A stretch of 39,730 nucleotides of DNA, taken from positions 1 to 39,730 of the forward strand of contig NZ_JAAAMU010000032.1 of the NCBI RefSeq assembly GCF_009909195.1, read 5' to 3'. The notes below the pieces were generated by a model. The model saw only the letters and a program-made list of their open reading frames with translations, made no database searches and was not told where the DNA came from. This stretch comes from Paenibacillus sacheonensis (GTDB lineage: Bacteria > Bacillota > Bacilli > Paenibacillales > Paenibacillaceae). Below are positions 1-7,719 of this stretch, one piece after another. Position 1 is the first letter of the stretch, and each line of letters opens with the position of its first letter. The translations under genes were made by a program, and so were the position numbers.

Positions 1-2326
1 CGCGGCCCTCGCCGCGCGCACCGCCCGCTCGCGGCTCGCGCACCGCGCTCCGCTGAGCGGAGCCGCTGTCGCGTCCGGCTCCGCTTCGGCCGCCACGGCT
101 GCCGCCGCGCGAGGAACCGCGCTCGCCGCGGCCTCCAAACCCGAGCTCGCGGGCGAGGTCGCCGTTGCCCGCGCCCTGCGCCAAGTTCTCGAGCATCGTG
201 AAATCGATCGTATGCTCATCCATATTGACCCGCTCCACGCGGATGCGCACTTCGTCGCCGATACGGAACGTCTTCGACGTCCGCTCGCCGACAAGCAGCA
301 TATGCTGCTCGTGGAAGTGGTAATAATCATCCGAGAGCTCGCTCAGACGAACGAGCCCTTCGACCGTATTCGGCAGCTCGACGAAGATGCCGAAGCTCGT
401 CACGCTGCTGACGATGCCTTCGAATTCCTCGCCCACCTTGTCCAGCATGTACTCGCACTTCTTGAGTTTATCCGTGTCGCGCTCGGCATCGACCGCTACG
501 CGCTCCCGTTCGGACGACTGCTGCGCAATGTCCGGCATCCGCGCCGCAAGCGCCTCTTGGCGGGCATCCGACAGCGTACCGCCATTCTCCAGGACCTCGC
601 GCATGACGCGGTGGATGACCAAATCCGGGTAACGCCGGATCGGGGACGTGAAGTGCGTATAGAACTCTGCCGCCAGCCCGAAGTGACCGAGGCTCTCCGC
701 ATCGTACTTCGCCTGCTTCATGGAACGCAGCATCACCGTCGAGATGACCGTTTGCTCCTTGGCGCCGCGAATATCCTCCAGCAAGGTTTGCAGCGCCTTC
801 GGATGAATCACGCTGCCGCCCTTGCCCTTGATCTTATAGCCAAAATTCGCCGCGAATTGCACGAAATGCTGCAGCTTCTCCTGGTCGGGATTATCATGCG
901 TCCGATAGACGAACGGCACCTTCAGCCAGTAGAAATGCTCCGCGACCGTTTCGTTCGCCGCAAGCATGAATTCTTCGATGATCGACTCCGCGATCGAACG
1001 CTCGCGTTTGACGATATCGACCGCTTTGCCCAGCTCATCGACGATGACCTTCGCTTCCACGAAATCAAAATCGATCGCGCCGCGCTTCATGCGCATGTTC
1101 CGCAGCCGCATAGCCAGCTCTTCCATCAGCTTGAACGTGTCGACCAGTTCTGAATAGCGCTCCGCGACTTCCTCATCCTCGCCCTGCAAGATCTTCCGCA
1201 CGTTCGTGTACGTCATCCGTTCTTTCGTCCGGATCACGCTCGTGAAGACGTCATGGCGAACCCGCTTCAGCGTCTGCGCGTCGAATTCCATCTCGCAGGA
1301 CATCGTCAGGCGATCTACCTTCGGATTCAACGAGCAGATGCCGTTCGACAGCCGGTGAGGCAGCATCGGAATGACCCGATCCACGAGATACACGCTGCAG
1401 CCGCGGCGGTAAGCCTCTTGATCCAGCGCCGAATTCTCCGGCACGTAATAACCGACGTCGGCGATATGAACGCCCAGCACGTAATTGCCGTTCTCGAGCC
1501 GCTCGATATTAACCGCGTCGTCCAGATCCTTCGCGTCTTCGCCATCGATCGTGACGATGACTTTATCGCGGAGATCGCGGCGTCCCTGACGCACGATCTC
1601 ATCCTCCGTAATGGAATCCGGCGCCGCTTCCGCTTCCGCCATGACGTCCTCGGGGAAGCTCTCCGGCAGCTGATGCTTGCGGATGATGGACAGGATATCG
1701 ATGCCGGGATCGTCTTTATGCCCCAGAACCTCGATGATCTCGCCTTCCGCTGCCGCACGGCCCTCGGGGTACGATACGATGCGCGCCACGACCTTCTGTC
1801 CGGTCACCGCGCCATGGAACTGCCCCTGCGGGATGAAAATATCCCGATTGATCCGTTTGTCGTCCGGCAATACGAAGCCGTACACCTCATGGTTTTGGAA
1901 CGTGCCTACGATCTGCGTTACCGCGCGTTCCGCGATGCGCACGACCTCGCCTTCCATGCGGCCGCCGGCCGCGCTGCGCGACGTAATCCGTACCAGTACG
2001 ATGTCGCCGTTCATCGCGCTCTTCAAATCGTTCGCGCCGATATACACGTCCCCATGCGCCTTATCCTCCGGCAGGAGAAACGCGAACCCTTTCGCATGCG
2101 CCTGAATTCGCCCGCGCACCAAATTCATCCGTTCGGGAAGACCGTAGCGGTCGTTGTCGTTGCGTACGATTTTCCCCTCGTTTTCGAGCTCGTTCAGCAG
2201 GACCAGAAAGGTCCGGAACGATCCTGCGTCGCCCGTGCCGCCGAGCTCTTTATCCAGCTCCTGGTAAGTCATCGGCTTGTACGCCTGCTCGCGCATATAA
2301 TCAAGGAGCTGCTGCTCTGTTACCAT
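1..2326 (-). CDS. rnr: Ribonuclease R (RNase II/RNB family), 3' end outside window
   Basis: A frame of 775 codons opens at the ATG at 2326 and has no stop before the left edge, so the gene is partial only at its 3' end. RNase R is a processive 3'-5' exoribonuclease that degrades structured RNA and works with SmpB/tmRNA. The N-terminus is a winged-helix region followed by two cold-shock-like domains. Around residues 260-270 is the RNB metal site DGEDAKDLDDAV. An S1 domain ends near residue 710. After MLENLAQ the remaining 60 or so visible residues are almost all Gly, Arg and Ser, a basic RGG-like tail. The ribosome site GAGGTGAG precedes the ATG. Neighbour secG matches Bacillus (secG, rnr, smpB), but a terminator separates the two here. 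The family call is firm; the tail's function is unknown. Confidence 0.95.
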   Translation of the reverse strand, partial: MVTEQQLLDYMREQAYKPMTYQELDKELGGTGDAGSFRTFLVLLNELENEGKIVRNDNDRYGLPERMNLVRGRIQAHAKGFAFLLPEDKAHGDVYIGANDLKSAMNGDIVLVRITSRSAAGGRMEGEVVRIAERAVTQIVGTFQNHEVYGFVLPDDKRINRDIFIPQGQFHGAVTGQKVVARIVSYPEGRAAAEGEIIEVLGHKDDPGIDILSIIRKHQLPESFPEDVMAEAEAAPDSITEDEIVRQGRRDLRDKVIVTIDGEDAKDLDDAVNIERLENGNYVLGVHIADVGYYVPENSALDQEAYRRGCSVYLVDRVIPMLPHRLSNGICSLNPKVDRLTMSCEMEFDAQTLKRVRHDVFTSVIRTKERMTYTNVRKILQGEDEEVAERYSELVDTFKLMEELAMRLRNMRMKRGAIDFDFVEAKVIVDELGKAVDIVKRERSIAESIIEEFMLAANETVAEHFYWLKVPFVYRTHDNPDQEKLQHFVQFAANFGYKIKGKGGSVIHPKALQTLLEDIRGAKEQTVISTVMLRSMKQAKYDAESLGHFGLAAEFYTHFTSPIRRYPDLVIHRVMREVLENGGTLSDARQEALAARMPDIAQQSSERERVAVDAERDTDKLKKCEYMLDKVGEEFEGIVSSVTSFGIFVELPNTVEGLVRLSELSDDYYHFHEQHMLLVGERTSKTFRIGDEVRIRVERVNMDEHTIDFTMLENLAQGAGNGDLARELGFGGRGERGSSRGGSRGGRSGAGRDSGSAQRSAVREPRAGGARGEGR

Positions 2327-2395
2327 TCTTTCTCACCTCATAATACCGCGATGCCGTCCATCCACAATTGCAGCAGTCGGTTGATAGATTTATCA

Positions 2396-2411
2396 TATAC
2401 TATATAGTATA
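2396..2411. repeat. 16-bp perfect palindrome upstream of rnr
   Basis: TATACTATATAGTATA reads the same on both strands and lies 70 bp upstream of the rnr start. It contains TATACT and TATAGT, either of which could serve as a -10 element on the minus strand, but I find no good -35 at 17 bp. It may be the rnr promoter core, an operator, or an AT-rich coincidence. Confidence 0.4.
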
Positions 2412-2508
2412 CACGAAAGCAGAGAACACCATCCGCGGCTGCCCCGCTATTTTGATAAAATTCCCTTGCATCATTACCCTGTAAACATCTTCCATAAACA
2501 AAAGGCAA

Positions 2509-2535
2509 CAAAAAAAGCGGGCCGAGAAGCCCGCT
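2509..2535 (-). terminator. Rho-independent terminator of secG
   Basis: A 7-bp stem, AGCGGGC paired with GCCCGCT, is followed on the minus strand by a run of T. It starts about 14 bp after the secG stop and separates secG from rnr. Confidence 0.9.
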
Positions 2536-2548
2536 TTCGCTCTTATCA

Positions 2549-2785
2549 TTAAACTTTTACGAGATAAGCAACAACAAGCGCCAAAATAAAGAAGCCTGCT
2601 GCGACCGCAACCGTCAGACGCTGTAGAAACAGGTCCAGGCCGCGTGCTTTCGTTTTCCCGAACAGATGCTCGGCACCGCCGGAGATTGCACCAGAGAGAC
2701 CTGCGCTCTTCCCTTTTTGAAGGAGAACTACGCAAATTAGAGCAAGCGCAAAGATAACAAGCAAAATTTTAAACGTAATATCCAT
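2549..2785 (-). CDS. secG: Preprotein translocase subunit SecG
   Basis: The product is a 78-residue membrane protein of the SecYEG channel, where SecG assists SecA-driven export. Two hydrophobic segments lie at about residues 4-22 and 54-76, joined by a Gly-rich loop (GLSGAISGGAEHLFGKTKARG) typical of the family. The frame is open further upstream to 2896, but the ATG at 2785 is chosen because GGAGGTGG lies just ahead of it and the length fits SecG. A good promoter (2868-2896) and a terminator (2509-2535) make it look monocistronic. Confidence 0.93.
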   Translation of the reverse strand: MDITFKILLVIFALALICVVLLQKGKSAGLSGAISGGAEHLFGKTKARGLDLFLQRLTVAVAAGFFILALVVAYLVKV

Positions 2786-2867
2786 CGTTCCACCTCCTGC
2801 ACAAGGAGCAAATTTTCTTTGCCGCTGCCTTGTCATAGAGGGGACAAGACCTAGAAACAGCATTATC

Positions 2868-2896
2868 ATTGTACCACAGGGGTAAAGCGAATTCAA
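2868..2896 (-). promoter_or_regulatory. SigA-type promoter for secG
   Basis: On the minus strand TTGAAT and TACAAT are separated by exactly 17 bp. The -35 element abuts the stop codon of the upstream dioxygenase gene, so secG can be transcribed independently. Confidence 0.7.
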
Positions 2897-2897
2897 G

Positions 2898-3887
2898 CTA
2901 GCAGATTTTATCCTTTTGCCAGCGAATGGACTCGTCGAACGGCAGGAATTCGAAGGCCTCCTGCTTCCAGTAATACATCAAGTCCTCCCTCGTCCACCCC
3001 TCGTACAGTTCCTCCCAATCGAAAGGGCCATGCGGCAGAAGCGACGCATTCTCGATCGGCTGACTGACCGGCTGATACCGTAAATCTAGGGAAAGCCGCA
3101 CGCGTCCAGGCTGGAAGTTCGGCAGTGCCTTATGCACGGTCAGACTGTGAAAAATAACGATGTCGCCGGCTTCGTAGTCGCCTTCCGCCCATTCGAAACC
3201 AAGGTTGCACAAGATCGTCTCCAATCCGCCCGCTCCTTCGGCCGCCGTTACGCCGAGCAAGCCGGCATTGTTGCTGCCTTCGAGAATGGACAATCCGCCC
3301 AGAGAACGCGGCACGTCGCCCATCGGGGCCCAACAGGTCCACGTCTCGTTGGCTCCTTGGATGTGGAGAAAATCCTGATGCGGCGGCGTCACTTTCAAGG
3401 CATCGCTCGGCAGCATGATGCGCGCGATGTTGCGCGGATGCACGAAGGCCCGTTCGCCGAACAAGGTACCGAACATGCCGAGCATCTTGGGATGATGCGC
3501 GAACGCATGGAACGCCTCCAGCTTCTGCACTTTGTGGTAGACCTGCTGCGTCGTGCCGATGCCGTTCCAGTTGATTTCCTCCGGCTTCAGCCGTTCAATG
3601 AGCGGCAGGTTGCCGATGCCGTCCATGATCGGCTGCGAAGGATCCAGCAGTCCTTCCTGTTCCAGCACGCCGAGCAGCATTTGGCGCATCTCCATGATTT
3701 CGTCCCGCGAGAAGAAATGCTTAAAGAACAGATACCCTTTCTCCTTGGCGGCCTTTCGCAACTCCTCTGGCTGCGACAACAGCGGCGTCGCGTCCTCGAA
3801 CCGTTTCGTTGCCGGTTTGATTGCCGGATCCATACCGATCCCGTCCTCTCCATGATGGTCGTTCCTGATGTTAACGATGCGTGCCAT
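2898..3887 (-). CDS. Phytanoyl-CoA dioxygenase (PhyH) family protein
   Basis: The 329-residue product has the fold signature of non-heme Fe(II)/2-oxoglutarate oxygenases of the PhyH family. The proximal metal ligands H170-x-D172 sit in TPPHQDFLHIQG. The distal histidine is probably H252 in HSLTVHKALPN, and the Arg-rich strand RVRLSLDLRY just after it would bind 2-oxoglutarate. The substrate cannot be told; bacterial members act on many small molecules. The gene is divergent from an AraC-type regulator. The start is uncertain: the ATG at 3887 has a weak ribosome site, and an ATG at residue 19 (MDPAIKP) is a possible alternative. A gene antisense to this one was considered and rejected because it lacks family features. 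Confidence 0.85.
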   Translation of the reverse strand: MARIVNIRNDHHGEDGIGMDPAIKPATKRFEDATPLLSQPEELRKAAKEKGYLFFKHFFSRDEIMEMRQMLLGVLEQEGLLDPSQPIMDGIGNLPLIERLKPEEINWNGIGTTQQVYHKVQKLEAFHAFAHHPKMLGMFGTLFGERAFVHPRNIARIMLPSDALKVTPPHQDFLHIQGANETWTCWAPMGDVPRSLGGLSILEGSNNAGLLGVTAAEGAGGLETILCNLGFEWAEGDYEAGDIVIFHSLTVHKALPNFQPGRVRLSLDLRYQPVSQPIENASLLPHGPFDWEELYEGWTREDLMYYWKQEAFEFLPFDESIRWQKDKIC

Positions 3888-3947
3888 GAAGAATAATGAC
3901 TCGCCTGATTAACCATTGCCGACCTTATGCGCTCATTGTATGCTTAT

Positions 3948-4007
3948 AAGGAGGAGAAGTATTTGCAGAGGTTCGATCGTTTTTTAACTTTGAGCGACAT
4001 TTTGTAA
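3948..4007 (+). other. Possible leader peptide with perfect ribosome site
   Basis: AAGGAGG at 3948-3954 is followed after 8 bases by TTG (3963) and a 14-codon frame (MQRFDRFLTLSDIL) that stops at 4005-4007, about 107 bases before the AraC-type gene on the same strand. The Shine-Dalgarno match and spacing are ideal, but so short a frame can arise by chance and no promoter was identified. Confidence 0.25.
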
Positions 4008-4113
4008 CCGCCTTCAATTATCGCCTTCGTAATGTTGTTCATGTTAATCAATGAATGAAAAGCATCAATATTATACTGCTGCAGGTTATCGTGCTCGGGG
4101 ATCGGAGTGGGTG

Positions 4114-5076
4114 ATGACCATGAACGAAGGCATCAATAGCATAGGTTTGGATGGCTGCGAACTCCCTGCGGCACCGATACCTTATTCGGTCCCGTGGGAG
4201 GAGCTGCAGCCTGTGGTATGGTATGCCAACCGCATGCAGTGCCCGCCTGCATTCGCCTTCGGACCGCGGGTGATCGACGAGCATCAATTTATATTCGTGG
4301 CGGACGGCTGCGGGACGGCTTGGATTCAAGGCGAGCGTTACGATGCGGTTCCGGGCAGCTTATTTTATTATGGGCCGGATACGGTGCATGCGTTCATCGC
4401 GGATCACGAGAAGCCGTTCCTGCTCTACGGTCTTCATTTCAGCTGGCGAGGCGACTATAAAGAACCCGGCACGGGCATTTCCGTTCGGGATGTGCCCTTC
4501 GATCCGGCGAAGGATGCGAGAAAGGATAACCGGGTTCTGATTGGGGGCGCCGAGAGTGCCGAGGAGAGCTTGTTGCTGCAGGACTGCGCCTTACTGGCGG
4601 TAGAGCGGTTCGAACCCCGATTCGCCCGCATTGCGGAATGTTTCGGCCTGGATGACCGCATGTTCAAAGCCCCCCTGCTGCGCGGCCTGCTGCTGGAGCT
4701 GCTGGCGTCCATGAAGCAGTGGGAGCATCGCGCCGGTCGGGGTCGGCAGGTCTCGCCGCTCATTAGCGGGATCGCCGAGCAATTGAGCGGCCATGCCCGC
4801 GAGCGATACGACCATCGATGGCTCGGCGAGTGGAGCGCCTATCATCCGGACCATATCGCCCGCCAATTCCGGGCGCAGCTCGGCGTGACGCCTTACGAGT
4901 ATTTCATGAGCCGCAAGCTTCAGCTGGCCAAAGAGCTGCTTGCCCGCTCCGAGCTCCCGCTCCTCGCCATCGCCGATGAATTGGCCGCCGGCAGCATCCA
5001 CAATTTCACCAAATGGTTCAAGCAGCATACGGGCCAGCCTCCGGGGAAGTTTCGGCGCGGGAGTCGATTTATCTAG
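4114..5076 (+). CDS. AraC-family transcriptional regulator with cupin-like sensor domain
   Basis: From the ATG at 4114 (MTMNEG) the product is 320 residues. The N-terminal half resembles an AraC sugar-sensing cupin domain (HQFIFVADGCGTAWIQGE, then PGSLFYYGPDTVHAF). The last 100 residues hold the double helix-turn-helix, with the second HTH in LLAIADELAAGSIHNFTKWF and the closing TGQPPGKFRR. An upstream in-frame ATG at 4051 exists, but GGAG spaced 7 bases before 4114 favours the later start. It is transcribed away from the PhyH gene and probably controls it; this is inference from the divergent arrangement. Confidence 0.85.
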   Translation: MTMNEGINSIGLDGCELPAAPIPYSVPWEELQPVVWYANRMQCPPAFAFGPRVIDEHQFIFVADGCGTAWIQGERYDAVPGSLFYYGPDTVHAFIADHEKPFLLYGLHFSWRGDYKEPGTGISVRDVPFDPAKDARKDNRVLIGGAESAEESLLLQDCALLAVERFEPRFARIAECFGLDDRMFKAPLLRGLLLELLASMKQWEHRAGRGRQVSPLISGIAEQLSGHARERYDHRWLGEWSAYHPDHIARQFRAQLGVTPYEYFMSRKLQLAKELLARSELPLLAIADELAAGSIHNFTKWFKQHTGQPPGKFRRGSRFI

Positions 5077-5153
5077 CTCCGGTAATGGGCTCCGGTAATG
5101 CGATGGGCGCTCCCGTGGTGCTTTGCACCAAAGTCGCTCCCATTCGCATTACC
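5076..5153 (+). repeat. Direct repeat plus long imperfect hairpin after the AraC-type gene
   Basis: GCTCCGGTAATG occurs twice (5076-5087, 5089-5100). The second copy opens a long inverted repeat: GGTAATGCGATGGG (5094-5107) pairs with CCCATTCGCATTACC (5139-5153) apart from one extra base. Inside is a smaller stem TGGTGC-TTT-GCACCA (5116-5130). There is no T-run, so it is not a standard terminator; it resembles a mobile-type or REP-like intergenic palindrome. Confidence 0.6.
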
Positions 5154-5169
5154 TTCGCTGCGGGGTTGT

Positions 5170-5184
5170 GGGGGCTTGGCCCCC
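5170..5184. repeat. GC hairpin in intergenic DNA
   Basis: GGGGGC-TTG-GCCCCC forms a tight hairpin in the noncoding stretch 5077-5373. The rest of this stretch up to 5288 shows no gene I can support. Confidence 0.5.
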
Positions 5185-5288
5185 TGTCCCCCTTTAGGCC
5201 CGTTGCGCTTAGCGCCCGTTCTAGTGCCGTGGCTCTTGCGCCTCGTTCGGCCCTCGCTCTCGAACGCCCGCCCCTGGATGCACATGCA

Positions 5289-5335
5289 AAAAGGTCCCAC
5301 TATCCACTCGTAAGCGAGCGGCAGCGGGACCTTTT
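5289..5335. terminator. Bidirectional terminator between convergent genes
   Basis: AAAAGGTCCC (5289-5298) pairs with GGGACCTTTT (5326-5335), with a small inner stem CTCG-TAAG-CGAG. It lies between the AraC-type gene and the isomerase gene, which converge, and has A/T tracts on both sides. Confidence 0.85.
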
Positions 5336-5373
5336 ACTTAGCTAGTCGAGTACTCTGGGCTGGCTAACCTTCA

Positions 5374-6138
5374 TTAGAACCCGTTCTCGCGGAAGAAGGC
5401 CAAGCTCATCTTTGCGCTCTCGAGCGAGGATTTCTCGAACTCCTCCTGCTCGACGATGAAATACGCGATACCGACCTGCTCCGCTACTTTTAGGACGCTC
5501 TTCAGATCGACGACGCCTTTGCCGACTTCCGTATCGCTGCGGCCTTGGCCGAAATCTTTAAAATGCGCCAATGGCACCCGGCCCGCATAACGCGTTACAT
5601 AATCGACCGGCGTTTGGCCGCCCATGTGCACCCAGCCCAAATCGAACTCGGCGATCAGGAACTCGGCCGATACTTTCTCCAGCAGCCAGTCGATGACCGG
5701 TTTGCCGTCCACTTGCTTGAATTCAAAATCATGATTGTGGTAGCCGTACTGCAGGCCCGCTTCCTTCACTTGCTTGCCGGCCGCTTCCAGGATGCCCGCC
5801 AGTTTATTGACGTCATCTAGGGTCGGATTCTCCGGCAGCGGCGCCCACGGCGTAACGATATACTTCAAGCCCAGCTCCTTGGCGTATTCGATCTGCTTGT
5901 CGAGATCGGCGGAGATTTTCTCCGGCTCGCCGAAATTCAGTCCGATATGTGCCGATGGCGCTTCCAGCCCAAGCTCGTCCAACAGTGCTTTCAGCTCTTT
6001 GGCCGGCGTATTGTAATATCCCGCGAATTCTACTGCCGTGTAGCCCATTTCCGCCACTTTACGAATCGTGCCCAGAAAGTCCGTCTCCGTCTGGTCGCGA
6101 AGCGTGTACAATTGCAAGCCCACTACCGGTTTTGCCAC
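5374..6138 (-). CDS. Sugar phosphate isomerase/epimerase, IolE-like TIM barrel
   Basis: The product, 254 residues, belongs to the xylose isomerase-like TIM-barrel superfamily (AP endonuclease 2 / IolE type). Typical parts are VGLQLYTLRDQ at the N-terminus, AEMGYTAVEFAGYY, YGYHNHDFEF with metal-binding His/Glu, AEFDLGWVHMGG and IVEQEEF near the end. The start is taken as GTG at 6138, because GAGGTGG lies 5-6 bases before it and MAKPVVGLQLYTLRD is a usual family start; ATGs further upstream (6174) lack a ribosome site. Substrate is unknown. It follows eno, but a terminator lies between them. It ends at a bidirectional terminator. Confidence 0.85.
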   Translation of the reverse strand: MAKPVVGLQLYTLRDQTETDFLGTIRKVAEMGYTAVEFAGYYNTPAKELKALLDELGLEAPSAHIGLNFGEPEKISADLDKQIEYAKELGLKYIVTPWAPLPENPTLDDVNKLAGILEAAGKQVKEAGLQYGYHNHDFEFKQVDGKPVIDWLLEKVSAEFLIAEFDLGWVHMGGQTPVDYVTRYAGRVPLAHFKDFGQGRSDTEVGKGVVDLKSVLKVAEQVGIAYFIVEQEEFEKSSLESAKMSLAFFRENGF

Positions 6139-6177
6139 GATATCCACCTCGATCATGAGTATTGTCTGCCGCAAGTA

Positions 6178-6220
6178 ATAAAAAGAGGAGAGCCGCGGGT
6201 CCTTGCGCCCCGCTTCTCTC
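6178..6220 (-). terminator. Terminator of the glycolytic operon (after eno)
   Basis: On the minus strand GAGAG, a 2-base bulge and GCGGG pair with CCCGC and CTCTC around a 9-base loop, followed by TTTTT. It lies about 100 bp downstream of the eno stop. Confidence 0.75.
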
Positions 6221-6324
6221 CCCTAATTATAGACATCCCTTCCGGCGATACTACCATGCCATTTGGGACATTCATTTGCATTTTTGGCCTCGTGCCGGCA
6301 TCCTATGCCGTACGAGATTCCGTT

Positions 6325-7617
6325 TTATTTAAAGTTCTTGAGGTTATAGAACGCGCTCTTGCCGGCGTATTGCGCCGTGGAGCCCAATTGGTCTTCGATG
6401 CGAAGCAATTGGTTGTATTTGGCGACGCGGTCCGTACGGGACGGAGCGCCTGTTTTGATCTGGCCGGCGTTCGTCGCAACCGCGATGTCCGCGATCGTGC
6501 TGTCTTCGGATTCGCCGGAACGGTGCGAGATCACGGCCGTGTAGCCGGCGCGTTTCGCCATTTCGATCGCGTCGAACGTCTCGGTCAGGGAACCGATTTG
6601 GTTGACTTTAACGAGGATCGAGTTGCCTACGCCCTTCTCGATGCCGTCGGACAGGCGCTCCGTGTTCGTTACGAACAGGTCATCGCCGACCAGTTGGACT
6701 TTGCCGCCCAGTTTGTCGGTAAGCAGCTTCCAACCTTCCCAGTCGTCTTCGGAGCAGCCGTCTTCGATCGTGATGATCGGGTATTTGTCGGCCCACGAAG
6801 CGAGCAGGTCAACGAATTCGGCGGACGTGAACGAACGGCCTTCGCCTTCGAGGTGGTACTTGCCGTCTTTGTAGAATTCCGTGGACGCAACGTCCATGCC
6901 GAGGAATACGTCTACGCCCGGTTTGTAACCCGCGCGCTCGATTGCGGAGATGATCGTCGTGATGGCTTCTTCGTTGGAACCCAGGTTCGGCGCGAAGCCG
7001 CCTTCGTCGCCGACAGCCGTGTTCAGGCCTTTGTCTTTCAGAACCGATTTCAGGTTGTGGAAGATTTCAGCGCCGATGCGAAGCGCTTCTTTGAAGCTCT
7101 CGGCGCCGACTGGCAGAACCATGAACTCTTGAACGTCGATGTTGTTGTCGGCGTGCTCGCCGCCGTTTACGATGTTCATCATTGGTACTGGCAGTGTTTT
7201 TGCATTGAATCCGCCCAGGTACGTGTACAGAGGTACATCAAGCGCGTCAGCAGCTGCCCGCGCGCAAGCCATGGATACGGCAAGAATCGCGTTAGCACCC
7301 AGGTTGCCTTTGTTGTGCGTGCCGTCCAGTTGAATCATCTTGCGGTCGATCAGCACTTGGTCCAGCGCGTCCAGGCCGATAATTTCGGGAGCGATGATCG
7401 AGTTCACGTTCTCGACTGCTTTCAGAACGCCTTTACCGAGGTAACGGGATTTGTCGCCGTCGCGAAGCTCAACGGCCTCGTATGCGCCCGTGGATGCGCC
7501 GGATGGCACGATTGCGCGGCCTTTGCCGCCGGACTCCAGCATAACTTCGACTTCAACGGTAGGGTTGCCGCGGGAATCAAGAACTTCGCGTGCGTAAACG
7601 TCAGTAATGATAGACAT
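6325..7617 (-). CDS. eno: Enolase (phosphopyruvate hydratase)
   Basis: Enolase (430 residues, usual length) converts 2-phosphoglycerate to phosphoenolpyruvate in the cytoplasm and is also a degradosome partner in Bacillus. The N-terminal domain begins MSIITDVYAREVLDSRGNP. The Mg-binding and catalytic barrel includes GDEGGFAPNL, the acid in TIEDGCSEDDW and the family signature ILVKVNQIGSLTETF with the catalytic Lys. AAGGAGTG precedes the ATG at 7617. It is the last gene of the cggR-gap-pgk-tpiA-gpmI-eno unit, 102 bp after gpmI. Confidence 0.98.
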   Translation of the reverse strand: MSIITDVYAREVLDSRGNPTVEVEVMLESGGKGRAIVPSGASTGAYEAVELRDGDKSRYLGKGVLKAVENVNSIIAPEIIGLDALDQVLIDRKMIQLDGTHNKGNLGANAILAVSMACARAAADALDVPLYTYLGGFNAKTLPVPMMNIVNGGEHADNNIDVQEFMVLPVGAESFKEALRIGAEIFHNLKSVLKDKGLNTAVGDEGGFAPNLGSNEEAITTIISAIERAGYKPGVDVFLGMDVASTEFYKDGKYHLEGEGRSFTSAEFVDLLASWADKYPIITIEDGCSEDDWEGWKLLTDKLGGKVQLVGDDLFVTNTERLSDGIEKGVGNSILVKVNQIGSLTETFDAIEMAKRAGYTAVISHRSGESEDSTIADIAVATNAGQIKTGAPSRTDRVAKYNQLLRIEDQLGSTAQYAGKSAFYNLKNFK

Positions 7618-7719
7618 AGTGGAAACACTCCTTCAAAGTTTATCGTTTTATGCCGGACGGACGCGCCTAGCGAGGGCACGATCGTCCGGTCTTCGTCGTT
7701 TAAGATTGTACTTGATCTC

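Noticed and set aside
212..2407. Two long plus-strand frames (313 and 384 codons)
   Set aside because: They are antisense to rnr, whose RNB and S1 motifs run continuously on the minus strand.
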